From: Sulfolobales archaeon
GTDB taxonomy: Archaea > Thermoproteota > Thermoprotei_A > Sulfolobales > NBVN01
NCBI GenBank assembly: GCA_025058345.1
Contig: JANXEN010000003.1
Coordinates: 124,001-188,000, forward strand
DNA: 64,000 nt
Reading direction: 5' to 3'
Shown: one piece after another, positions 10,345-19,541 of the stretch
How positions within the stretch are numbered: the stretch's first letter is position 1
How the letters are laid out: each line of letters begins with the position of its first letter
Made by a program: the position numbers and the translations under genes
The notes under the pieces: model-generated
The model's input: the letters and a program-made list of their open reading frames with translations, nothing else
Databases searched by the model: none
What the model was told of the DNA's origin: nothing

Positions 10345-10811
10345 ATATATATAAGAAGAGTATTTGGGTGTTCCACCTAAATACCGGTGGTTGTAACTCA
10401 TGCGATATAGAGATTTTAGATGTACTGACTCCCTATCACGATGTCGAGAGATTCGGTATTAAATTAGTGGCATCCCCTAGGCATGCAGATGCACTCCTTT
10501 TAACAGGTCCTGTAACTAAAGAGATATTACCTAAGGTTATTGACGCGCTGTTAGCTGTACCAGAACCTAAGCTAGTTATAGCTATAGGCTCCTGCACAAC
10601 AGGTGGAGGCATTTGGTATGACACCTACTCAACCATTGGAGGTCTTAATGAACTGTATAAAGTTCTTAAGGAAGAGTATGGTGTTCCCGAACCTTCCACC
10701 GTTAAGATCCCGGGATGTCCTCCGAAGCCTGAATCCATAATATATGGAATTGCCTTAGCTTTAGGCGTAGTTCAGCAGAAAGTCACCACTACTACAGCAA
10801 GGGTTGAGTAG
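10341..10811 (+). CDS. hycG: [NiFe]-hydrogenase small subunit (HycG/HyfI/NuoB family)
   Basis: GGCNSCDIEIL, GSCTTGGGIWYDTYSTIGG and PGCPPKPESI motifs; overlaps the preceding ferredoxin gene. Confidence 0.92.
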   Translation: MNIYKKSIWVFHLNTGGCNSCDIEILDVLTPYHDVERFGIKLVASPRHADALLLTGPVTKEILPKVIDALLAVPEPKLVIAIGSCTTGGGIWYDTYSTIGGLNELYKVLKEEYGVPEPSTVKIPGCPPKPESIIYGIALALGVVQQKVTTTTARVE

Positions 10812-10863
10812 CGTTAATTCGTGTTTATATTTTTGATTTCATAACATTTATTGGGATTTACTT

Positions 10864-11844
10864 GTGTATAGAAATCCTTATTTAAGTTGGTATGAATTAG
10901 CTTTAAAGTCGTTGAATTACTCGGTTTTAGGTAAGGCAAGAACCAAGGATTTTAAGAAAGTGGTTTTGACGGGAATGGGTGGTTCAGGGATAATCTGCGA
11001 CGCTATTTACACAGTGTTATTCAGCAACTCAGAAGTGCCTGTATCTGTTGTTAAGGGCTTCCAACCTCCTAAATGGGTTGACTCTGAAACCCTAGTATGT
11101 GGGATCAGTTATTCGGGAAATACGGTGGAAACTATAAGTGTTGTTTTAAAGTCGATGGAGTTAGGGGCTGAGGTTTGTGCAGTTGCCTCCGGAGGTAAGT
11201 TATTAGAGATAGCTAGAAGTAAAAACTTACCACACGTTATCGTAGATGGCGGCTTACTACCTAGGGTTGCATTCCCTCAACTACTAATAGCAACTATTAA
11301 GATATTGGATGTCTATGGGATCAAAGTTTGTGATAACTTAGGGGAAATAATAGACGTTCTTAAGGAGAGAAGCATAGCAGACTACATATCTAAGGAATTA
11401 GCGGATTTTTTAAAGGAATCCTTACCAGTAATTATTTCTAACAATGAGATGTATCCTTTAGCACTTAGATTTAAGGACGAGCTCAACGAAAATGCTAAGA
11501 TGATAGCTAAAGTTGAGGTAATACCTGAATGGGCACATAACGACATTGTTGGATGGGAGTTACCTATTAATCTTGAGGTTCTGAGGGCATTAATTATTTG
11601 GAGTGACGATCCGATTATTGAGTTCGCTTCTAATTATTTAAGGGAAGTTGGTGTGAAGACATACATCTTTAAGTTGCTTGGCTACGGGGTACTTTCTAAG
11701 GTCCTTTATGGTTCTCTTGTTGCAGGGTTAACCACAACATACTTGGCTGAATTACGAGGTATAAAGGCTGATGAAACAAAGTCTATCGATGAGTATAAGA
11801 AATTCTTATCAAGCATTAAGGGTAGATTTAAAGTGTTCTATTAA
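10864..11844 (+). CDS. bifunctional phosphoglucose/phosphomannose isomerase
   Basis: SIS domain: TGMGGSGIICDAI, GISYSGNTVETISV, KDELNENAKMIAKVEVIPEWAHNDIVGWE. Confidence 0.9.
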   Translation: MYRNPYLSWYELALKSLNYSVLGKARTKDFKKVVLTGMGGSGIICDAIYTVLFSNSEVPVSVVKGFQPPKWVDSETLVCGISYSGNTVETISVVLKSMELGAEVCAVASGGKLLEIARSKNLPHVIVDGGLLPRVAFPQLLIATIKILDVYGIKVCDNLGEIIDVLKERSIADYISKELADFLKESLPVIISNNEMYPLALRFKDELNENAKMIAKVEVIPEWAHNDIVGWELPINLEVLRALIIWSDDPIIEFASNYLREVGVKTYIFKLLGYGVLSKVLYGSLVAGLTTTYLAELRGIKADETKSIDEYKKFLSSIKGRFKVFY

Positions 11845-13103
11845 TTGCCTCTTAACTTACTTAGTATTTCCTTCGCCTTATCTATCCTTATCACACCACT
11901 CTTTACCATCTCACTAACCACTTTATCTACTTCATCACCCTGCGCTCCAACAGCAATTGCTATCTGCCTAGCATGGAGTTTCATATGGCCCTTCTGAATA
12001 CCTTCGCTTACAAGCGCCCTCAACGCAGCTAAGTTCTGAGCTAGACCTACGGAACCCATTACCTCAGCTAATTCTCTCGCTGTTTTAACACCTAATATCT
12101 TTAGAGATATTTTCGCTAAGGGATTAACTCTAGTAGCTCCACCAACTACACCAACAGCCATAGGCATCTCTAAATAACCTACTAGGTCTCCATCCTCGTT
12201 TTTCTCCCACGTAGACAATGTGGTGTACTTTCCTGATTTAGATGCATATGCGTGGGCACCAGCTTCCAAAGCCCTAGTGTCTTGTCCTGTCGCTAATCCA
12301 ACAGCTATAACCCCGTTCATTATCCCCTTATTATGAGTTGCTGCTCTATAGGGGTCTGAAGCTGCAAAGGCCCAAGCATATACTATCCCATCAACTATTT
12401 CAGGACCTCCAACAGCTTCTTTAGGTACCTTAGTCCAAACCTTAACTAGTCTTTTATCAGCTAGGTTAGAAATTATTCTAAGAAGTACTTTGCCACCGGT
12501 TATCTTCTCTATATACGGTGCCACAGCTTCGGCCATAGTGTTAACTGCATTAGCACCCATAGCATCCTTAACATCCACAATTAAATGAATTACAATCATA
12601 GTGCCTACAGAGCTATGTATCAGCCTGACCTCAAGGTCTTTAGCACCTCCTCCTAAACTGTAAAGTATAGGATCTTTCTCATTCGCAATCCTTAGAATTT
12701 CATCCTTATTCTGCAATATCCTCATCACTGACGTATGAGGTGATGTAACACCTACTACCTGTATTTGTGAGAACATTATTGATTCAGTACTCACTGCAAA
12801 TAGACCACCTCCTTCTCTACACATTCGCGCAGCGTTAGATGCTGCAGCAACGACGGAAGGTTCCTCAATCACCATAGGAATTAGGTAGTCCTTATTGTTG
12901 ATTAAGAAGTTCGTAGCCACCCCCAAGGGTAATTCGAAAGTGCCGATAACGTTTTCAATCATCTTATCAGCGATGCTTAAGCCAATTTTACTTGATTTAA
13001 GTATGTTTAATTCATCATCTGTTAGTCCAGTAAGTTCCTTAATAATTTTAGCCCTCTCATCCACGTTTAATCTATAAAAATTAGGGATCCTAGATGAGGA
13101 CAT
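11841..13103 (-). CDS. mvaA: hydroxymethylglutaryl-CoA reductase, class II (bacterial/degradative type)
   Basis: SSRIPNFYRLNVDERAKII...DKMIENVIGTFELPLGVATNFLIN..VIEEPSVVAAASNAARM; class II length and N-terminus. Confidence 0.92.
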   Translation of the reverse strand: MSSSRIPNFYRLNVDERAKIIKELTGLTDDELNILKSSKIGLSIADKMIENVIGTFELPLGVATNFLINNKDYLIPMVIEEPSVVAAASNAARMCREGGGLFAVSTESIMFSQIQVVGVTSPHTSVMRILQNKDEILRIANEKDPILYSLGGGAKDLEVRLIHSSVGTMIVIHLIVDVKDAMGANAVNTMAEAVAPYIEKITGGKVLLRIISNLADKRLVKVWTKVPKEAVGGPEIVDGIVYAWAFAASDPYRAATHNKGIMNGVIAVGLATGQDTRALEAGAHAYASKSGKYTTLSTWEKNEDGDLVGYLEMPMAVGVVGGATRVNPLAKISLKILGVKTARELAEVMGSVGLAQNLAALRALVSEGIQKGHMKLHARQIAIAVGAQGDEVDKVVSEMVKSGVIRIDKAKEILSKLRGN

Positions 13104-13120
13104 ATGTAAGCCACCTAGGA

Positions 13121-14179
13121 TTAGTATTGAGTCTTCCTTAAATCAATTTCTGTTCCGGACCTCTCAATGGATATATCGAACACTATTTCAGCTATGTCTT
13201 CAAGCTTTTTACTTACTATATTTAATTTATCTATAACATCACGAACAACTACATAACTTTCATCTAAACCCAAAGACTTGAAAATTATTAGTTTATATTT
13301 GCTTAGATGAGTGTTGAACTCGTTAGTTAGGTTTAAAACACTGTTCGCTAGGTAAAGTTCAGGGTTTTCCAAAACCTTTAAAACCCTGTCAATTATCAGT
13401 GATAAAGTATCAATGCATTCCTTGAAAACATCTTTGTGGGGACTTATCTTACTTATTATTCCATCATTAACTTCAGATAATATAGAAGCTATCTGAGCTA
13501 AGGAATCTCCAATATCTTCTAAAGATTTAACTATAGATCTGTATTCCGTTACTAATGAGGGCCTAATCCCTAGATGCTTCACTATGTTCTTATCGTTCTG
13601 TGATAATACGAGTTGCCTAACAGCTAAACCGTAAAGCCTATCTAACTCACCCTCTAACTCTATTACCTCCTCCACTATGTTTAGCTGCTTACTAAGTATT
13701 GAATTAGCTATATGCTGAATCATAAGTTTAATTATATTTACCATCCTCTCAATGAGTAATAGAGCAGAATATTTAGATGGGTCTATGAGTATATGGATAG
13801 TTACACTTTCATGTGTGTGTTCAACAATCTCAGCACCTATGAAGTTCTTAACGATGCTTCTAATACTTTTAAGGTAATTGCTGGATAAGAAGCCCCCGAA
13901 AGATTTAACTACTATCTTATCGCAGCCAAGGAGGTAAAGCCCGTAAAGCGACCTTACAAGTAGGTTCTCATTACCTTCCTCCTGAAGATGTATTTCAACA
14001 GACCTTTCTTTCTTTCTACTCATAAGTTCTAAAGAAGCTATTCTTAGAGAACCATCCTCTAACGGTTCAATACCTATGACATCACCCGGCTTTAAACCTA
14101 TGGTTTTAGCCCATTCAGCAGGTAGGGAAATCATTAAGGTAGATTTACCGAACTTCTGGACTCTCCTTACTTCAGGCAA
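13121..14179 (-). CDS. AbrB/SpoVT-like N-terminus with PhoU-like domains (phosphate uptake regulator family)
   Basis: N-terminal EVRRVQKFGKSTLMISLPAEWAKTIGLKPGDVIGIEPLEDGSLRI; helical PhoU-like remainder. Confidence 0.82.
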   Translation of the reverse strand: MPEVRRVQKFGKSTLMISLPAEWAKTIGLKPGDVIGIEPLEDGSLRIASLELMSRKKERSVEIHLQEEGNENLLVRSLYGLYLLGCDKIVVKSFGGFLSSNYLKSIRSIVKNFIGAEIVEHTHESVTIHILIDPSKYSALLLIERMVNIIKLMIQHIANSILSKQLNIVEEVIELEGELDRLYGLAVRQLVLSQNDKNIVKHLGIRPSLVTEYRSIVKSLEDIGDSLAQIASILSEVNDGIISKISPHKDVFKECIDTLSLIIDRVLKVLENPELYLANSVLNLTNEFNTHLSKYKLIIFKSLGLDESYVVVRDVIDKLNIVSKKLEDIAEIVFDISIERSGTEIDLRKTQY

Positions 14180-14277
14180 ACCTCTTCCCAGATATACGTG
14201 TTGTTAAGTATATAAAAATTTTAAATCCACCATTTCCAAATTAAACTTTATAAACATTATATAACAGCTTAAAGAGA

Positions 14278-14880
14278 CTACCTGTAGGCTGTGTCCGCAA
14301 ATATACGTCCCTTACCTAAACCCATTAAAGTTAATGCTTCAATCCTGGAGATTTCGTCACTTAGAGTGCCTTTAGCCGAACGCGTGATCATGTACATAGG
14401 TTCTTTAACACCTCTAACAATCGTACATGTATGGTAGGCTTCCATTACTACCATAACTCCCTTAGGCGTGAGTTTACGATAGATGAAATCCGCTATGTTT
14501 TCTGTCAACCTTTCCTGAATTTGAAGTCTCCTAGAAAAAACGTCGACCAATCTAGCAAATTTGCTGAATCCAACAATCTTATCGTTAGGTACATAGGCTA
14601 TATGAACATACCCGAAGAAGGGCAGTAAGTGGTGTTCGCAGATACTTCTTAATGGGATGTCCTTAACGATGATGAGGTCACCATGTCTTTCATAGTCTTT
14701 ATCTGCTTGGAAGTACTTGAGCACATCATTTGGATCAACTCCATAGCCTGAGGTAAGTTCGTGGAGCCACATTCTTGCAACTCTATCTGGCGTATCAACT
14801 AAACCTTCCCTACTAGGATCTTCTCCGATGAGTTCCAATAACTCCCTCACTATTTCCTTAACTCGCTCAAATTTATCCAA
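14278..14880 (-). CDS. folE: GTP cyclohydrolase I (type IA)
   Basis: DTPDRVARMW, SICEHHLLPFFGYVHIAYVPNDKIVGFSKFARLVDVFSRRLQIQERLTE, HTCTIVRGV. Confidence 0.95.
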   Translation of the reverse strand: MDKFERVKEIVRELLELIGEDPSREGLVDTPDRVARMWLHELTSGYGVDPNDVLKYFQADKDYERHGDLIIVKDIPLRSICEHHLLPFFGYVHIAYVPNDKIVGFSKFARLVDVFSRRLQIQERLTENIADFIYRKLTPKGVMVVMEAYHTCTIVRGVKEPMYMITRSAKGTLSDEISRIEALTLMGLGKGRIFADTAYR

Positions 14881-14908
14881 TCAAACCACCACGGCTTTTA
14901 TAAATGGG

Positions 14909-15892
14909 TTAGAGTCTGAACGACTTCTTCTTAGTTACTTGGGTTTTCTTCCCCCAGTCACCCCTTAAACTTTTAGTAACTCCCTTAACTTTGTTCACAT
15001 AATTAACAGCACTTAAAGCAGCAATCACCCCCGTAGAGGCAGCTATGACGGCCTGCTTATATGGCATATCTATGAGATCCCCAGCTGCGAATAGTCCCTC
15101 AACTTTTGTTTCACAGCTCTTCCCAACAACTACTTCACCTTTTTCATTAACCTCAACATACTTTCTAAGGAAATCTATCCTTGTCTCAAATCCTAGCTCC
15201 ACGAACACTCCATCAGCCTCTAACTCCTTAACGCTTCCATCAGGATCTATTAAATTCACTTTAAACACCCCACCATCTTTAGATAGCTTGGTAACACGGT
15301 ACCCTGGATATGTGTGGACGTTACTAAACTTCTTAGCTACTTCGACGCTCTCATCATATTTTGAAGTGGTGACGTAATGTACCTCAGATGCTAAGGGAGA
15401 TAAGATCTCAAGACCTTCAACACCCTTATTTCCAAAGCTAATTAAAACTACCTTCTTATTTCTGTAGAATGGGCCGTCACATATAACACAGTAACTCAGC
15501 CCTTTACCTATATGCCTCTCCTCATCCTCAACACCTAACCTTCTAGGTGCTTTACCGCATGCAGCTATGACTGAGATGGCTTTGAATATTCTACCTCCCT
15601 TCGTCTTAACTACGAATACCCCATCGTGTTTTGCTAAATCGATTACTTCATCTAAAATTATTTCAGCACCAAAAGATTTCGCTTGATTGCGAACTTTAAA
15701 CATTAAATCATAACCAGATAATGCTTCAATGCCTGGATAATTCTCAATGGAGCTTACGTATGTTAGTTGACCACCAACATCGACTGAAATGATGAGGGTC
15801 TTTAATCCAAGTCTAGAAGTATAAATGGCTGAAGATAAACCTGCAATACCTGCCCCTATAATTATAGTGTCATAGACCTCCTCTAAACTCAT
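14909..15892 (-). CDS. thioredoxin reductase-like FAD oxidoreductase with degenerate pyridine-nucleotide motif
   Basis: FAD motif IIIGAGIAGLSSAIYTSRLG; redox CVICDGP; C-terminal GLFAAGDLIDMPYKQAVIAASTG; second Rossmann motif reads VLISFGNKGVEGLEIL. Confidence 0.88.
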   Translation of the reverse strand: MSLEEVYDTIIIGAGIAGLSSAIYTSRLGLKTLIISVDVGGQLTYVSSIENYPGIEALSGYDLMFKVRNQAKSFGAEIILDEVIDLAKHDGVFVVKTKGGRIFKAISVIAACGKAPRRLGVEDEERHIGKGLSYCVICDGPFYRNKKVVLISFGNKGVEGLEILSPLASEVHYVTTSKYDESVEVAKKFSNVHTYPGYRVTKLSKDGGVFKVNLIDPDGSVKELEADGVFVELGFETRIDFLRKYVEVNEKGEVVVGKSCETKVEGLFAAGDLIDMPYKQAVIAASTGVIAALSAVNYVNKVKGVTKSLRGDWGKKTQVTKKKSFRL

Positions 15893-16012
15893 ATACTCAC
15901 TTCACCTAAACAATAATTTAATACTTTAAATATAAGTGCAACCTAATGGATGAAGTTATGATACCATATAGTTATCTATAGTTCATTAAAGTCAGACATA
16001 TGTGTTGGAAAT

Positions 16013-17374
16013 TCATTTCTTTATTGAGCTTAAGTGCTCCACATATCTACTACCTATTTTAATTATTTTGTTGGCTACATCTAGGGCATTTATGCCTAAC
16101 ACAATGATTCTGGGTTCTTTACCCCAACTACCTTTGTCAATCAATACGTCGGGTGCGCTTTCCTTAACTCCCTTACCGTGTAGTAACGCTTTAGATGAGT
16201 CAGAAATTAAACCTTCGACACTCTCTAAGTAACTTACATTAAGTCCTAACTCCCTAATTACCTTATCCAATAATTCGTTATATGCTATGCTTGACGCCGA
16301 ACGCACCTCATCATATCTCTCCATAATTTTTATCAATAATTCAGACAACGCTGACTTAAGACCAAATTCAGGGGGTGAAGCAGCTTTGATTCTGTCCTTA
16401 ACCTTATTGAGTTTTCCTGGTACTCCAGCAACGTCGTTTATGCTTCTTACGTAAAATTTAGGAAGCGCCATAACGATTTCTGACTGGCTCTCAGGAATTA
16501 AATTAATTACATATTTGCTTGAGTTTTCAATTAGTTTTACGGCTTCATTTAGTTGTTGTAGAGTTTTATATTTTTCTGCAGGTATTAACTGCCATGCCGT
16601 AGGGTTTACAGGTCCGTGGCCTTTACCTACCGGAAGGCCATACATTATCGCTGTCGTTATAAATTCCTTAGCTATCTTCACAGCCTCTGGTATGGATTTC
16701 CCCTTCGCTAATTCCGCCGTTATTGCTGCTGAGAAGCTACATCCTGTACCGTGAGTACTCCTGCTTTCCAATCTCGGAGCTCTAAATTCATAGTACTTAC
16801 CGTCATAATACATTATATCGACGCTATCTTCATCACTCATATGTCCGCCTTTAATGACTGCAGCCATAGCACCTAAATCATCGACTAATTGCTTAGCCAC
16901 TACCCTTGCATCGCTTAACTCCTTTATGCTCTTACCAGATAATTTCTCAGCCTCCGGCTTATTGGGTGTTATCACAGTAGCTAAGGGGATGAGTTTATTA
17001 ATTAACGTATTTACGGCATCTTCCCTAAGTAAGGGTGCACCGCTCTTCGCAACCATTACAGGATCGACGACTAAGGTTACGTTGTACTTCTTAACTAAAT
17101 CGGCTACAAGTTCTATAATGTCGGAGTTACTTAGCATTCCTGTCTTAGCGGCATCTACGCCTATGTCCTCAATCACCGCCTCAAATTGGGATTTAATGAC
17201 GTTCAGTGGAATATCATGGACGGCTCGGACTTCATAGGTGTTTTGAGCAGTAATTGAGGTGATGACGCTCATTCCATGAACCCCTAAAGCGGCAAAGGTT
17301 TTTAAATCGGCCTGAATACCGGCCCCACCACCTGAATCACTTCCAGCTATAGTTAATGCCTTCTTAACATCCAT
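16013..17374 (-). CDS. thiDN: bifunctional hydroxymethylpyrimidine (phosphate) kinase / ThiN-type thiamine phosphate synthase
   Basis: N-terminal AGSDSGGGAGIQADLKTFAALGVHGMSVITSITAQNT and RSTHGTGCSFSAAITAELAKG (ThiD); C-terminal ThiN (LIPESQSEIVMALP..VAGVPGKLN). Confidence 0.93.
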   Translation of the reverse strand: MDVKKALTIAGSDSGGGAGIQADLKTFAALGVHGMSVITSITAQNTYEVRAVHDIPLNVIKSQFEAVIEDIGVDAAKTGMLSNSDIIELVADLVKKYNVTLVVDPVMVAKSGAPLLREDAVNTLINKLIPLATVITPNKPEAEKLSGKSIKELSDARVVAKQLVDDLGAMAAVIKGGHMSDEDSVDIMYYDGKYYEFRAPRLESRSTHGTGCSFSAAITAELAKGKSIPEAVKIAKEFITTAIMYGLPVGKGHGPVNPTAWQLIPAEKYKTLQQLNEAVKLIENSSKYVINLIPESQSEIVMALPKFYVRSINDVAGVPGKLNKVKDRIKAASPPEFGLKSALSELLIKIMERYDEVRSASSIAYNELLDKVIRELGLNVSYLESVEGLISDSSKALLHGKGVKESAPDVLIDKGSWGKEPRIIVLGINALDVANKIIKIGSRYVEHLSSIKK

Positions 17375-17497
17375 GAAATCACCACTTGAAATTCGGCGAT
17401 TAAACTAATTAATTTTAGCGTGTTCCATGAAAAGGAAGGATCACCCATTACTAGAGATTTAAAAATCGAAACGTATAACACATTATAAGGTGTTTAC

Positions 17498-18508
17498 ATG
17501 GTTAAGGTACATTCAGCCATAGTGGGTAGCTTTCCAAGACCTAAAGGACTGGCTAGGCTTGTGAGTAGATTTAATTCCGGTAAGATCAGCAGTGAGAAGC
17601 TTGAGGCCGGATATGAAAACTACACACGAAAGTTATTTAAGCTGCTTACCTCATCTAAGATAAAGTACGTCACCGATGGGATGTTTCGATGGGACGATAT
17701 CTTAAATCCTCTAGCAAACTACATAAGCGGTGTTAAGGTCGACGGATTATATAGGTTTTATGAGAATAACTTCTTCTTTAGGGCGCCCCAAATCGAAGGA
17801 AGGATTAAGTTAAGGGATGATTGCCCAATACCTGTTTGGTATCAGAAATCCATGGAAATACTTAATGATGTTGCCGGAAATAACTCGCAATACGTTTTGA
17901 AACCAGTTCTTCCTGGTCCACTAACATTCACCTTCAACTCCATCAACAACCACTACAGTAGTGTAGAAGACTTGATGAGGGATTACGCCTACGATGTACT
18001 ACGGCCATTACTTAATGAGTTAAGACATCGTAACGCCAGCATTATCGAGATTCACGAACCTGAATTAACTTACGATAGGGCTGACCCGAAAATCAAGCTA
18101 TTAGGTGTTGAACTACTTTCGCAGGTTTTTAGGGAGGCTGGGGTTAAAATATGGCTTCAGACTTACTTCGGTAACGCATGCAAGAATTTAGACTTCCTAC
18201 TTTACCTATCTAAATACATAATTGGGATCGACTTGAAGGCAACCGAAGACTATACCAAGTGCTTTAATTACTTATCGGAGTTAAATTCTATTGCCGTCGG
18301 CATATACGATTCAAGGAGTACATTGATTGAGAGAAATAGAAGTGTTTATTGGTATGTCAATAAGTTCTCAAAACTTAACGTGAGTGAGTTATTCATTTCC
18401 AATAACTCCCCCATGGACTTCCTCCCTGAAATCATTGCTGTGAGGAAGATAAAGAAATTAGGTAGGTTTGTAGATCTATACAATAAAAACAGAGGTGATG
18501 TTAAATGA
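17498..18508 (+). CDS. metE: MetE-like protein, N-terminal (non-zinc) half of split methionine synthase
   Basis: AIVGSFPRPKGL..., TDGMFRWDDILNPLA, ENNFFFRAPQIEG, VLPGPLTF; no HxC or downstream Cys zinc ligands; ATGA overlap with next gene. Confidence 0.8.
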   Translation: MVKVHSAIVGSFPRPKGLARLVSRFNSGKISSEKLEAGYENYTRKLFKLLTSSKIKYVTDGMFRWDDILNPLANYISGVKVDGLYRFYENNFFFRAPQIEGRIKLRDDCPIPVWYQKSMEILNDVAGNNSQYVLKPVLPGPLTFTFNSINNHYSSVEDLMRDYAYDVLRPLLNELRHRNASIIEIHEPELTYDRADPKIKLLGVELLSQVFREAGVKIWLQTYFGNACKNLDFLLYLSKYIIGIDLKATEDYTKCFNYLSELNSIAVGIYDSRSTLIERNRSVYWYVNKFSKLNVSELFISNNSPMDFLPEIIAVRKIKKLGRFVDLYNKNRGDVK

Positions 18509-19512
18509 ATTTACCCATACTACCTACGACAGTTATAGGTTCGTATCCGAGGCCTAAGTGGTTTAGGGAGGTCATTAAAGGCTTTAAAGCTGGTAGGTAT
18601 GATGTAGAGGCACTTAATGAAGCTGCTGATGATGCCGTTGTTGCAGTTTTAAGGGAGCATGAAATAGTTGGGGTGGATATCCCATCTGATGGGGAGATGC
18701 GTAGAGACGAAATGGTTGAGTACTTCGCTGAGAGGATAGATGGCTTTAAGTTTTACGGTCCGGTGAGGGTTTGGGGGAATAATTTCTTTAGAAAGCCTGC
18801 AGTCGTTGGTAAGCTATCTTACGTGAAGCCTATGATAGTTGAGGAATTTCTTTTCGCTAGGAGGAATACGTCGAAGCAAATTATAAAGGTCACAATTACA
18901 GGGCCTTATACTATAGCTGACTGGAGTTTCAACGAATACTACGACAGTAAGGAGGAATTAACATTCGAGTTAGCGAAAATAATTAACACGGAAATCAAAA
19001 AGTTGGAGGAGGTTGGGGCATTATTTGTCCAGGTAGATGAACCCGCCTTAACCACCCATCCAGCTGAGATGGAGTGGGCTGTTCAAGCCATCAATAAATC
19101 TATCGAAGGTATCAACATTAAAGTCGGTTTACACGTATGCTACAGCAATTACGATATCCTTAAACCGTACTTTGATGTGTTGAAAGTTACACAGTATGCG
19201 CTGGAGTTCGCGAACAGAGGTTTCAGGGATTTAGAGATGGTTAAAGGTTTGACGAAGGAGTTAGGGCTGGGTGTGGTGGATGTCCATACTAGGAGGGTGG
19301 AGGATCCGGAGGAGGTTGCTAGAGCTATACTTAAGGCAATCTCATACATAGAACCTCAGTATTTATACATAAATCCTGACTGCGGTCTTAAATTACTTCC
19401 TAGAAGTGTGGCTAGAGCTAAACTTAATTCCATGGTTAAGGGAGTTAATATCGTTAGGAAGGAATTAGGTAAGAGAGGATTGTCTGAAATACCGTTTAGA
19501 ACTAACATTTAG
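18505..19512 (+). CDS. metE: MetE-like methionine synthase, catalytic (zinc) C-terminal half
   Basis: TTVIGSYPRPKWFREVI, SDGEMRRDEMVEYF, TITGPYTIADWS, QVDEPALT, GLHVCYSNYD (HxC), INPDCGLKLLPRSVARAKL. Confidence 0.88.
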   Translation: MNLPILPTTVIGSYPRPKWFREVIKGFKAGRYDVEALNEAADDAVVAVLREHEIVGVDIPSDGEMRRDEMVEYFAERIDGFKFYGPVRVWGNNFFRKPAVVGKLSYVKPMIVEEFLFARRNTSKQIIKVTITGPYTIADWSFNEYYDSKEELTFELAKIINTEIKKLEEVGALFVQVDEPALTTHPAEMEWAVQAINKSIEGINIKVGLHVCYSNYDILKPYFDVLKVTQYALEFANRGFRDLEMVKGLTKELGLGVVDVHTRRVEDPEEVARAILKAISYIEPQYLYINPDCGLKLLPRSVARAKLNSMVKGVNIVRKELGKRGLSEIPFRTNI

Positions 19513-19541
19513 AGTTAATTGATTGGTCGATGGTTTTTATT

